From NCBI GenBank assembly GCA_963775275.1, contig CAVZII010000005.1, forward strand, positions 2,790,001-2,854,000: a stretch of DNA of 64,000 bases, given 5' to 3'. Of the stretch, positions 42,376 through 49,981 are shown piece by piece; within the stretch, counting starts at the first letter, position 1; each line of letters opens with the position of its first letter. The DNA comes from JANWHQ01 sp963775275 (GTDB taxonomy: Bacteria; Pseudomonadota; Alphaproteobacteria; Caulobacterales; Caulobacteraceae). The position numbers and the translations under genes were made by a program. The notes under the pieces are model-generated. The model worked only from the letters and a program-made list of their open reading frames with translations, had not been told where the DNA came from and ran no database searches.

Positions 42376-43323
42376 GTGATCGACGTCGGGCTGAGGCCTG
42401 CGCCCATGAGCCTCTGGCGGACCGATCCGCAAGCGTTCGCCCGCGCCTTCATGGACTCCTTCGAGACCTTCGGCTTCGCGGTCGTGGCCGCGCCGGAGCT
42501 GGACCCCGGGGTCCTGTCCGAGGCCCGGCTCGCCGCACTCGATTTCTTCGCCCTGCCGCCGGCCGAGAAGCGCCGCTGGCGCGGGCCGGGCCAGGACGGC
42601 CAGCGCGGCTACACGCCCTTCGGCGTCGAGCACGCCAAGGGCGCCTCGCGGCCGGACCTGAAGGAATTCTGGCACGTCGGGCGCGAGCTTGCGCCCGACC
42701 ATCCCTATCGCGCCTTCATGCGGGACAATGTCTGGCCCGACCGGCCGGCCGGCTTCCCCGGCGCGATCGGGCGGCTCTACCACGCGCTCGACGACCTCGG
42801 CCGCGAGCTGCTGCGCGCCACGGCGCTGGGCCTGGGGCTGGAGCGCGGCTGGTTCGACGACAAGACCGCCGAAGGGGATTCGATCCTGCGGCTGGCGTAC
42901 TATCCGCCGGTCGGCCCGGACGCCGCGGGCGTCAGGGCCGGCGCGCACGAGGACATCAACGTCATCACGCTCCTGCTCGGCGCCGAAGAGGCCGGCCTCG
43001 AGATCCTGACGCGCGAGGGCGAGTGGCTGGCGATCAACCCGCCCCCGGGCGCCGTGGTGGTCAATGTGGGCGACATGCTGCAGCGGCTGACGAACGACCG
43101 GCTGCCCTCGACCACCCACCGGGTGGTCAATCCGCCGCCCGAGCGGCGCGGTTTCGCACGGCTCTCCACGCCCTTCTTCGTCCACTTCGAGCCGGACTTC
43201 CTGATCCGGACCCTGCCGTCCTGCGTCGGGCCGGCCGCGCCGGACCGCCATCCCGAGCCGGTCACGGCCTTCGACTACCTGCAGCAGCGGCTGGTGGAGA
43301 TCGGGCTGAAGGGCGCGGCCTAG
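42376..43323 (+). CDS. Isopenicillin N synthase-like Fe(II)/2-oxoglutarate dioxygenase
   Basis: A 315-residue plant-type or IPNS-like dioxygenase. The iron ligands are the HxD in GAHEDINVITLLLG and the distal His in STTHRVVNPP, followed by the RLSTPFFVHF segment with the Arg-x-Ser that binds 2-oxoglutarate. Substrates of bacterial members are mostly unknown. The GTG start at 42376 has GGGGAG about 6 bases upstream; an ATG at 42406 is an alternative. It stands alone, divergent from ccmE, and is about 3 kb from the peptide cluster, so a link cannot be claimed. Confidence 0.85.
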   Translation: MIDVGLRPAPMSLWRTDPQAFARAFMDSFETFGFAVVAAPELDPGVLSEARLAALDFFALPPAEKRRWRGPGQDGQRGYTPFGVEHAKGASRPDLKEFWHVGRELAPDHPYRAFMRDNVWPDRPAGFPGAIGRLYHALDDLGRELLRATALGLGLERGWFDDKTAEGDSILRLAYYPPVGPDAAGVRAGAHEDINVITLLLGAEEAGLEILTREGEWLAINPPPGAVVVNVGDMLQRLTNDRLPSTTHRVVNPPPERRGFARLSTPFFVHFEPDFLIRTLPSCVGPAAPDRHPEPVTAFDYLQQRLVEIGLKGAA

Positions 43324-43380
43324 GGGCCAGACTCAATTGCGCCTGAGCAATATCAACAGCTTAGGCCCCCCAACGACCGC

Positions 43381-43520
43381 TCATCCCCGGCCCGGCTCGG
43401 AGGCCGGGCTGAACTCCAGCGGGGACCCAGGTGTTTTTGTCGCCGGGTCTCAACCGCACGGGCGCCTCCAAGCCATCGAGAACACAGAAAAAGCCTGGGT
43501 CCCCGCTTTCGCGGGGATGA
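43381..43520. repeat. Composite palindromic repeat
   Basis: GCGGGGACCCAGGTGTTTTT (43419) is the near-exact inverse of AAAAAGCCTGGGTCCCCGC (43488). TCATCCCC at 43381 and GGGGATGA at 43513 form the outer arms, and CCCCGCTTTCGCGGGG is a small hairpin inside the right arm. This is the style of dispersed alphaproteobacterial intergenic repeats. Just before it, GGGGCCAGACTCAATTGCGC at 43323 resembles REP-type sequences linked to REP-associated transposases. No gene is seen in 43324-43547. Confidence 0.6.
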
Positions 43521-43547
43521 ACGGAATTGGGTACGGACCCTGGGCTG

Positions 43548-44117
43548 TCAGGCCGCCGCGTCCTCGCGCGCGCGGCCGGGCGGCTGGGCGGGCGAGCCGC
43601 CGACGTAGCGGACCACCTCGCGGGCGGCGGCGGCCAGCCTCTGGAGCTCGAAGGGCGCGTCCTCGATCGTCTCCGACACGAGGTCTTCCAGCGCCTTGGC
43701 CAGGCGCAGCAGCTTCTGGGACGAGACGATCAGCCGCGCCTGGGACTCGATCTTGACGGGGTCGCGGTCGTACTCGGCGCCGGGCACGCGCCAGCCGCCC
43801 CAGTCCTGCGGGTCGGTGACCACCACCGGATAGGTGCCGGGCTGGGGATGATGCGCGCAGTCCTCGGGCTCCTGCCACTTGTTGCGCGCGCGCAGGATCC
43901 GCCACTCGCCGCCGCCGTCGCTGGCCGGATCCTCGATCCGGTCCTCGGCCTGCAGCTCGTCGGCCAGGAACTCGCGCCCCAGGCCCAGGTCGTAGGTGAT
44001 GCGCACCGGCTCGCTGAAGCCCTTGGCCCAGACCGGCGAGATCTTCTCGATCACGGCCCAGGTTCCGACCGTGGCGACCCAGACCTTCTGGTTGCGATGA
44101 AACTGAGCCTTGGCCAT
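43548..44117 (-). CDS. Conserved hypothetical protein
   Basis: A 189-residue soluble protein, not assigned to a characterised family. The N-terminal half (FHRNQKVWVATVGTWAVIEKI, then VRITYDLGLGREFLADEL) has an SH3-like or beta-barrel appearance. The C-terminal half is helical (SSQKLLRLAKALEDLVSETI) and ends in a Pro/Ala/Arg-rich tail. It looks like an alphaproteobacterial core protein of unknown function. It lies directly downstream of the prenyl diphosphate synthase gene on the same strand. Confidence 0.65.
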   Translation of the reverse strand: MAKAQFHRNQKVWVATVGTWAVIEKISPVWAKGFSEPVRITYDLGLGREFLADELQAEDRIEDPASDGGGEWRILRARNKWQEPEDCAHHPQPGTYPVVVTDPQDWGGWRVPGAEYDRDPVKIESQARLIVSSQKLLRLAKALEDLVSETIEDAPFELQRLAAAAREVVRYVGGSPAQPPGRAREDAAA

Positions 44118-44216
44118 TGGCGCCCCGATGCCATGCGATCCCGGGCGATCATGCCGTGCAAGTCGTTGACGTCGGCCTAAGCCGCCGGACGCGGGCGGCG
44201 GCTCGGCGCCCGAGCG

Positions 44217-45326
44217 TCAGGCCGGCAGGGGCGATGGCTCGGACAGCGCGGCCGCGCGCGCGCCGCGCGCCGCGGCGGGACGGGCGAGGGCGTCCTCGCG
44301 CGCCATCGCCTTCTTGAGCGGCGCCAGGAACAGCTCGGCCGCCTCGGCGAGCACGTCCTGCAGGTCGGGATAGCCGTCCAGGGCCGCGATGGCGGCGACG
44401 GCGTCGCGGCGGCGGTCGAGCTCGTCGAGCGCGAAGTCCAGCGAACCGGTCGACCGCAGCAGGGCGGCGGCGAAGGCGACGTCCTCGCCCGTCGTCTGGT
44501 CGCGCGGCTCGGTCAGCACCGACCTCAGCGCCGACGCATGGCCGGGCGCGGCCGTCCGCAGGCAGTGGCTGGTCAGGATGGTGAGCTTGCCCTCGCGGAT
44601 GTCGCCGCCCGCAGGTCCATCGGTCTCGGGTCCATAAAGATCCAGGATGTCGTCCTGGACCTGGAACAGCACGCCCAGATGGCAGGCCGCCTCGACCAGG
44701 GCCTCCTCGATCGCGTCGCCCGCGCCGCAGAGCATGGCCGCGCCGCTGAGAGGCAGGGCGAACAGGCGCGAGGTCTTGCCCTCGACCATGGCCAGGTAGT
44801 CGTCCAGCGAGATGTCGTCCTCGGCCTTGAGCGCCACGTCCAGCACCTGGCCCTCGATCACCCGCAGCATCTCCAGGAGCAGGCGGCGCGTCGCCCGTTC
44901 GCGCGCCTCGGCGGGCGCGTCCAGGCGCTGCAGCAGAAGGACCGTCATGGCGATCATCCCGTCGCCGAGGTTGATCGCCTGGGCCGATCCGAACTGCGCC
45001 CAGACGCTGGGCCGTCCCCGCCTCACGCGGTCGCCGTCCTGCAGGTCGTCGTGCACCAGGGAGGCGTTGTGCAGCATCTCGCAGGCCGCGCCGAAGGGGA
45101 CGACCCTGGCGGGGTCGGCGTGCAGGGCGTCGGCCACCAGGATCGGCAGGATGGCCCGCAGCCGCTTGCCGCCGGTGGCCAGCTGGTAGTCCGCCATGCG
45201 TCGCAGCGCCGACCCGTCCTGGCAGGCCGTGGCGGTCACCGCCGTCATCTCGGCCTGGATCGCCGGCCACCATCGCCGGCCGAGGGCGTCGAACCGCGAG
45301 CGCAGCGCCGGTTGGGTCTCGCTCAT
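44217..45326 (-). CDS. Trans-prenyl diphosphate synthase
   Basis: A 369-residue polyprenyl synthetase that builds linear isoprenoid diphosphates from IPP and allylic primers. The two Asp-rich motifs are HDDLQDGD (first DDxxD) and QVQDDILDLYG (second DDxxD), with GGKRLR upstream for IPP binding. The product length cannot be read reliably. A GGAGGAAGG site precedes the ATG at 45326. It is divergent from the peptide cluster, sharing a 260-bp upstream region. It could serve quinone synthesis or supply a prenyl donor to the cluster. Confidence 0.88.
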   Translation of the reverse strand: MSETQPALRSRFDALGRRWWPAIQAEMTAVTATACQDGSALRRMADYQLATGGKRLRAILPILVADALHADPARVVPFGAACEMLHNASLVHDDLQDGDRVRRGRPSVWAQFGSAQAINLGDGMIAMTVLLLQRLDAPAEARERATRRLLLEMLRVIEGQVLDVALKAEDDISLDDYLAMVEGKTSRLFALPLSGAAMLCGAGDAIEEALVEAACHLGVLFQVQDDILDLYGPETDGPAGGDIREGKLTILTSHCLRTAAPGHASALRSVLTEPRDQTTGEDVAFAAALLRSTGSLDFALDELDRRRDAVAAIAALDGYPDLQDVLAEAAELFLAPLKKAMAREDALARPAAARGARAAALSEPSPLPA

Positions 45327-45586
45327 CGCCTTCCTCCAGCCGGCGCCGCGCGCCGCATCCCGCCATGGCGGGATCGGACGTACTGCACCCATGACACAGC
45401 CGAAAATTGCATGTATCGAAGAGCGCTTGTCGCGCATGATCTCGCCGAGAACGAGTTATATTATCAAGGTTGAATTCTGAAGCCTAGTCGGTATGGTTGA
45501 GTTCGGTCGGCTTCATCCGGTGGGGATCGCCGGGGCCGGCCTCGAGGCCAGGCGCCCCTGCATCGGGCGTTCAGAGGAGATCGGCT
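45327..45586 (+). promoter_or_regulatory. Divergent control region upstream of the RiPP cluster
   Basis: These 260 bases separate the prenyl synthase from the first precursor gene. A conspicuously AT-rich patch (GAGTTATATTATCAAGG near 45454, then TTGAATTCTGAAG) is the likely promoter area for the precursors. No confident -35/-10 pair with normal spacing was found. The precursor ribosome-binding site AGAGGAG is at 45573-45579. Confidence 0.4.
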
Positions 45587-45751
45587 ATGTCTGAACAATC
45601 CAAGGAAGTTTCCGCCGCCGCCAAGGCGAAGCTGGAAGATGCGCTGACGAACAGCATCGAGTTCGAACTCACCGACGATCAGCTGGTCGAACTGGCCGAG
45701 GGATCGTCGTCCTGGGGCGCCCACTGCAACTCCAACTCCGGCTGCGACTGA
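45587..45751 (+). CDS. Predicted lanthipeptide-type precursor peptide 1
   Basis: A 54-residue peptide. The leader is acidic and helical and ends ELTDDQLVELAEG, like the leaders used by class II (LanM) enzymes. The predicted core is SSSWGAHCNSNSGCD, with five Ser for dehydration and two Cys for (methyl)lanthionine ring closure. AGAGGAG lies about 8 bases before the ATG. A second precursor with almost the same core follows, and a LanM is encoded downstream. There is no double-Gly; the true cleavage point is unknown but probably near the EG/SSS junction. Confidence 0.82.
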   Translation: MSEQSKEVSAAAKAKLEDALTNSIEFELTDDQLVELAEGSSSWGAHCNSNSGCD

Positions 45752-45815
45752 GACCGAGCTTCCTCGTCGGCGCGGTCGACGAGGGTTCGCGCCTCGGGGC
45801 CGCTCCGGCGCGAAG

Positions 45816-45838
45816 GCGGCTCCGTCCGACGGAGCCGC
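45816..45838 (+). terminator. Hairpin between the two precursor genes
   Basis: GCGGCTCCGT and ACGGAGCCGC form a perfect 10-bp stem with a CCG loop. No T-tract follows, so it may protect mRNA ends or weakly attenuate rather than terminate. A smaller CCTCGTCG/CGACGAGG stem lies just upstream. Confidence 0.45.
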
Positions 45839-45886
45839 AGTACCGCCGTGCGTAACGACTTTCACCAAACCAGCGGAAGGTTAGCG

Positions 45887-46048
45887 ATGTTCAAGGACTC
45901 CAGCGTTCACGCCACCGACGTGAAGCAAGATCTCGAGAACGACCTGAACGAAGCGATCGACGCCGAGCTGACCGACGAACAGCTCGTCCAGCTCGCGGAA
46001 GGTTCCTCGTCCTGGGGCGCCCACTGCAACTCCGGCTCGAGCTGCTGA
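45887..46048 (+). CDS. Predicted lanthipeptide-type precursor peptide 2
   Basis: A 53-residue peptide parallel to the first. Its leader ends ELTDEQLVQLAEG and its core is SSSWGAHCNSGSSC. The two genes share a 27-base identical run across the SSWGAHCNS codons although the leader N-termini differ, which suggests selection or gene conversion on the core. The core again has two Cys and several Ser but lacks the terminal Asp. GGAAGG lies 6 bases before the ATG. It is followed by a strong hairpin before the enzyme genes. Confidence 0.82.
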   Translation: MFKDSSVHATDVKQDLENDLNEAIDAELTDEQLVQLAEGSSSWGAHCNSGSSC

Positions 46049-46053
46049 TCGGG

Positions 46054-46079
46054 GACGCCGGCGGTTCGCCGCCGGCGTC
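46054..46079 (+). terminator. UUCG hairpin between precursor and enzyme genes
   Basis: GACGCCGGCGG and CCGCCGGCGTC form a perfect 11-bp stem around a TTCG tetraloop, followed by TTCCTTCC. It starts 5 bases after the second precursor stop. Such a partial terminator would leave precursor mRNA in excess over the enzyme operon. A second stem (GGCCCGGCG/CGCCGGGCC) follows near 46091. Confidence 0.7.
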
Positions 46080-46135
46080 TTCCTTCCTGCGGCCCGGCGA
46101 GGGACGCCGGGCCTGTCCTGTTGTTTGAGGTGGTC

Positions 46136-47200
46136 ATGAGCGCAGCGCCCGATCTCGCCGGTCGGCGGATGGCGTCATCGCTGGCGCGCGTGAGGCCGCT
46201 GCTCCCATCCTGCCTGGCGGGTGACGACGCCCTGGATCGCGTCGGCGAGGCGGCGGCCGCCATCCCGGCCTTCATGGCCGATTTCTTCGGCTTCGAGCGC
46301 CGCCTGGGCGGCGGGGGCGGCGGCGTCGACTGCGCCATGAACCTCACCCCGGACGGCGCGCGCATGCTCGCCGGACGCCACGCCGTCCCGCCGCCGCCGG
46401 AGCTCAGGGAGGGGCCCTGGCGCCGCCTGGCCGACTTCTACCGGGCCTGGGGCGACACCCGCCGGCCCGCCTATGTCGATGCGCCGTCCACCTGGCTCGA
46501 GTTCGACACCGAACGGGGCGCCGAAGCGCCGAACCTGCTGTTCGGCTACTGGCCGCGCGCCGCGGCCGCCGAGCGGCCGGTCGGCTGGCTGCTCGACGAG
46601 ATCATCCCCATGCTCCTGGCGCGCCCGGTCTCGCCCGGCCTTCGCGCCTCGATCGAGCGATGCTTCGCCGCGGCCCCCGAGGGGACCGACGACTTCCAGG
46701 TCGGCCTGATGTTCACGCGGCCGGTCCAGGCGGTGCGGATCTGCCTGTTCGACCTGCCGCGCGAGGGCGTGGCGGCGTATCTGAAGGACGTCGGCTGGTC
46801 GGGCGACGCCGGCGGGCTGGAGGCCTGGGTCGACGAGCTCGCCCCGTTTGCGGACATCGTCGGCCTGCACCTTGACGTCGGCGAGGCGGTCTATCCCCAC
46901 ATCGGCGTGGAGCCGGCCTTCAGCGCCGGCTGCTGGACGCGCCAGCCGCACCGCGAGCCCCGCTGGGCGGGCCAGTTCGATGTCCTCGGGCGACGGGGGC
47001 TGGTGACCCCCGAGGAGCGTCAGGCGCTGCTGGACTGGGTGGGCCACCAGCGGATCGCGGACGAGCGGGGCGACTATCTTCTGATGCGGGGCCTGAGCCA
47101 CCTCAAGGTGGTGCTGCGGCCGGGCGGGCCGCCCCTCGCCAAGGCCTATTTCGGCATCGCCCACCGGGCGATGGAGGCCACGGCCGCCCATGCCGCATGA
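46136..47200 (+). CDS. Unknown protein of the RiPP cluster
   Basis: A 354-residue soluble protein, not assigned to a known family. It has a Gly-rich stretch (RRLGGGGGGVDCAMNL), a middle part with alternating strands and helices (FQVGLMFTRPVQAVRICLFDLP), and an end with HLKVVLRPGGPPLAKAYFGI. No metal or nucleotide motif is obvious. It is the first gene of the modification operon and overlaps the next by 11 bases, so it probably acts on the peptide or as a partner. The ATG at 46136 follows GAGGTGG. Confidence 0.6.
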   Translation: MSAAPDLAGRRMASSLARVRPLLPSCLAGDDALDRVGEAAAAIPAFMADFFGFERRLGGGGGGVDCAMNLTPDGARMLAGRHAVPPPPELREGPWRRLADFYRAWGDTRRPAYVDAPSTWLEFDTERGAEAPNLLFGYWPRAAAAERPVGWLLDEIIPMLLARPVSPGLRASIERCFAAAPEGTDDFQVGLMFTRPVQAVRICLFDLPREGVAAYLKDVGWSGDAGGLEAWVDELAPFADIVGLHLDVGEAVYPHIGVEPAFSAGCWTRQPHREPRWAGQFDVLGRRGLVTPEERQALLDWVGHQRIADERGDYLLMRGLSHLKVVLRPGGPPLAKAYFGIAHRAMEATAAHAA

Positions 47201-48289
47201 GGCTGCATTGAGAGCTATATCCAGGAGCGCGGCCGAAGCCGGCGCGGCGGCGGCCGCCTTCCTGATCGCGTCACAGGAGCCCGACGGCGCCTGGCGCGAC
47301 TTCCTCCTGCCCGCCGGCCTCAGCACCTCCTGGGTGACCGCCTTCGTGGGCGGCGTGCTGGCGGCCCGGCCCGAGCCCGGGCGCGCGAGCGGCCGCCGGA
47401 GCGGCCGTGGGGGCTGCTCGCCGCCAACCCCGCCGAGGGCGGCGGATGGAGCTACAACCCGACCGTCCCCGGCGATGCGGACAGCACGCTGTGGGCGCTG
47501 CGCCTGGCCGAGGCGGTGGGCGAGGGCGGATCGCCGGCCGCTCAGGCGGGCGCCGCCTTCCTGGAGCAATGCCTGCGCCCGGACGGGGGGCTCGCGACCT
47601 ACCCGTCCGACGGCCCGATCCGGACCTACGTTGGGCTCGGCCAGCTCATCGCCTTCGACGGCTGGACGCAATCCCACGTCTGCGTCGCCGCGGCCGGCGC
47701 CAACCTCGAGCGCCTGCGAAGCCGCCTTGCGCCCTTCCTGCTGGGCGCCCAGGCCCCCGACGGCGGCTGGCGAAGCTACTGGTGGTTCGAGGACGCCTAC
47801 GCCACGGCCGAGGCCGTTGCGGCGCTGACCGGCGGCGCGGCTGGCCCCGATCCGCGGCTCAGCCCCGCGGTCGCGCGGGCGGTGCGCTGGGCGTGCCGGC
47901 GGGCGCGCCTGCTCCTGTCGACCTCCGCGCCGCCGCCGCCGCCGGCCTTCGCCCTGGCCGAGCTCGTCCGCATCCTGGCCCGCGGCGGCGAGGCGCCCGG
48001 CGCGCGCGCTCTGCTGCGCTCGGGCGTGGAGCGGCTCCTCGCCTGGCAGGCGCCTGGCGGCTCCTTCCCGGCCAGCGCCCGGCTCAGGGCGCCGCGCCCC
48101 GACCGGATACGGCCCGAGGAGGCGACGACCTGGCGGCCCTGGACGGGGGCTCCGCCCGGCGCGGCCTCGCCCGCCGCCATCCTGGCCGGCACCTTCGACA
48201 ACTATTCCCTGGACCACCGGCGGCTCTTCACCACCGCCACGGTCCTGCGGGCGCTGGGCGAGGCGTCGAAGGCGCTCGACGATGGCTGA
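47190..48289 (+). CDS. Prenyltransferase/squalene-cyclase-repeat protein (interrupted by a one-base frameshift)
   Basis: A protein of about 366 residues built of alpha-alpha toroid repeats with QW-like motifs: SQEPDGAWRDF, NPAEGGGWSYNP, RPDGGLATYPSDG, AQAPDGGWRSYW and WQAPGGSF. A DADSTLWAL segment recalls the DxDD acid motif of class II terpene cyclases, with Ser at the third acidic place. The frame breaks between about 47345 and 47400; a missing base joins the two parts. Fold relatives cyclise terpenes or transfer prenyl groups, but non-catalytic roles also exist. It is translationally linked to both neighbours. Confidence 0.68.
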
Positions 48290-49058
48290 GGCCGCTCTCG
48301 CCGACGCCGGCGCGTCCGCGCAGGAAGGGGCCTCGGGCCGGCTGTGGAGCCTTGGCCACGCCAGCGTGAAGGCGGCCCTGCCGGCCCAGGCGGTCGCCGC
48401 CGCGGCGCCGGCGTTTCGCGCCTTCATCCATGAGCGGCAGGGCGTCCCCGATCCCTTCGGCGACGGCGGCGGCGCGCGCGCGGTCTTCACCTTCCTGGAC
48501 GCGCCGGTCGAGGCGGCGCGCTTCGTGACCCAGCGCCGGCTCGGCCAGGTCGCCGCCGACCTGCTGGGCGTGGACGCCGTGCGCCTGTGGAACTTCCGGG
48601 GCTTCTTCAAGGCGGCCGGCGGCGCGGCCACGCCCTGGCACCAGGACCAGACCTACATCCCCCTCGACACCGACGCGGTCGTCACCCTGTGGATCCCCCT
48701 GGCCGATGTCGACGCCGACATGGGCGCCCTGATGTTCGCCGAGGGCTCGCACGCGGCCGGTCCCGTCGCGCCGCCGGGCGGCGAGCCGGACTGGCCGATC
48801 GTCGTCGACGGGCCCCTGGCCGTGGGCGATCTTTCGGCGCACCTCGGCTGGACGCTGCACGCCTCCCTGCCGAACCGGAGCGCACGGACGCGCGAAGCGG
48901 TGGCGGTGTGCCTCTATGCGGACGGCGCGCGGCTGAAGGCCGAGCCGTCCGCCTTCGTCGCCGGCTTCCTGCGCCCGATCCTGGCCGGCGTCGCGCCGGG
49001 CGAGCCCGTGGCGGGACCGGCCAATCCCCTCGTCTTCGAAAGGAGCGTCCGGCCATGA
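48282..49058 (+). CDS. PhyH-type Fe(II)/2-oxoglutarate dioxygenase 1
   Basis: A 258-residue phytanoyl-CoA-dioxygenase-family enzyme. The iron triad is visible as His120-x-Asp122 in ATPWHQDQTY and His193 in GWTLHAS, with Arg204 placed to bind 2-oxoglutarate. All residues needed for catalysis are present, so hydroxylation or a related oxidation is likely. In this cluster the substrate is presumably a residue of the precursor core, or a prenyl unit. It overlaps the preceding gene by 8 bases and the next by 4. Confidence 0.86.
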   Translation: MAEAALADAGASAQEGASGRLWSLGHASVKAALPAQAVAAAAPAFRAFIHERQGVPDPFGDGGGARAVFTFLDAPVEAARFVTQRRLGQVAADLLGVDAVRLWNFRGFFKAAGGAATPWHQDQTYIPLDTDAVVTLWIPLADVDADMGALMFAEGSHAAGPVAPPGGEPDWPIVVDGPLAVGDLSAHLGWTLHASLPNRSARTREAVAVCLYADGARLKAEPSAFVAGFLRPILAGVAPGEPVAGPANPLVFERSVRP

Positions 49059-49981
49059 GCCTGCAGGCGATGGATGAGGCTCGGGCCGCGGCTTCCGCCC
49101 CGACGGCCGAGGTGGACCTTCCGCCGCTCGACAGTCCCTATGCGGTGGACGCCAGCCAGATCGAGCGCTTCGAGCAGGTCGGTCATCTCAAGCTCGGCGG
49201 CGTCTTCACGCCCGGGGAGATCGCGGCCTACCGCACGGTCCTGAAGGACCTGGTGCTCGCCAGCTCCGGCGACGACGATCCGATGGAGCGCAAGGTGGCG
49301 GGCGACGGCAAGAACTGGCGCTTCGTCGACAACCTGTGGCGGCTCGGCGAGGGCGCGCGCCGGTTCGTGCTCAGCCCGCGCCTCGGCCGCATCGCGGCGG
49401 ACCTGCTGCAGGTGGACGCGGTGCGGCTGTTCCGCGACCAGTCCTACTTCAAGGGCCCCAGAGGCGCGAACACGCCCTGGCACCAGGACGCCTACTTCAT
49501 GCCGCTCGACACCCAGAAGATCCTGACGATGTGGATCCCGCTGATCGACATCACGCCGGATCTGGCGCCCATGAGCTATGTGACCGGCTCGAACCGGGCA
49601 GGCTACCTCGGCACCTCCAACGGCGACGATCGATCGATGGACGCCTTCGAGGCCTCGCTGAAGGGGAGGGGCTTCGACATCTTCAACTACGGCGAGGTCG
49701 ACGCCGGCGAGGTGGCCGTCCACTCCGCCTGGACCCTGCACAGCTCGCGCAGCAACACCTCGCCCGTGATGCGCGAGGCGATCGTCATCGTCTACTTCGC
49801 CGACGGCGCGCGCCTGACCGCCGACCCGCCGCTGGGCCCCGGCGCGCCGCCCCAGGAGTTCTACGCCCGGATGATCCGGGACCAGAACCGCCGCACCAGC
49901 CTGCCGGGCCTGCGCGCGGGCGACCTGGCCGCGGGACCCACGGCGCCCCTGGTGTTCAGCCGGACGGAGGCCGCGGCATGA
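49055..49981 (+). CDS. PhyH-type Fe(II)/2-oxoglutarate dioxygenase 2
   Basis: A 308-residue second member of the same family, 50 residues longer at the N-terminus. It has the triad His143-x-Asp145 (NTPWHQDAYF) and His229 (AWTLHSS), with Arg240 for 2-oxoglutarate. It resembles copy 1 in the core (LQVDAVRLFRDQSYFK against LGVDAVRLWNFRGFFK), so the pair arose by duplication but has diverged in the substrate-side loops. AAAGGAG precedes its ATG, which overlaps the previous stop. Confidence 0.87.
   Translation: MSLQAMDEARAAASAPTAEVDLPPLDSPYAVDASQIERFEQVGHLKLGGVFTPGEIAAYRTVLKDLVLASSGDDDPMERKVAGDGKNWRFVDNLWRLGEGARRFVLSPRLGRIAADLLQVDAVRLFRDQSYFKGPRGANTPWHQDAYFMPLDTQKILTMWIPLIDITPDLAPMSYVTGSNRAGYLGTSNGDDRSMDAFEASLKGRGFDIFNYGEVDAGEVAVHSAWTLHSSRSNTSPVMREAIVIVYFADGARLTADPPLGPGAPPQEFYARMIRDQNRRTSLPGLRAGDLAAGPTAPLVFSRTEAAA

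Noticed and set aside
42376..43323. IPNS-like dioxygenase as a fifth oxygenase of the RiPP cluster
   Set aside because: It is separated from the cluster by two minus-strand genes and a repeat element and is not in the same transcript, so membership cannot be supported.
45427..45462. TTGTCG and TATATT as a sigma-70-type promoter for the precursors
   Set aside because: The spacing is about 24 bases, too long for a standard promoter. Only the AT-rich patch is reported.
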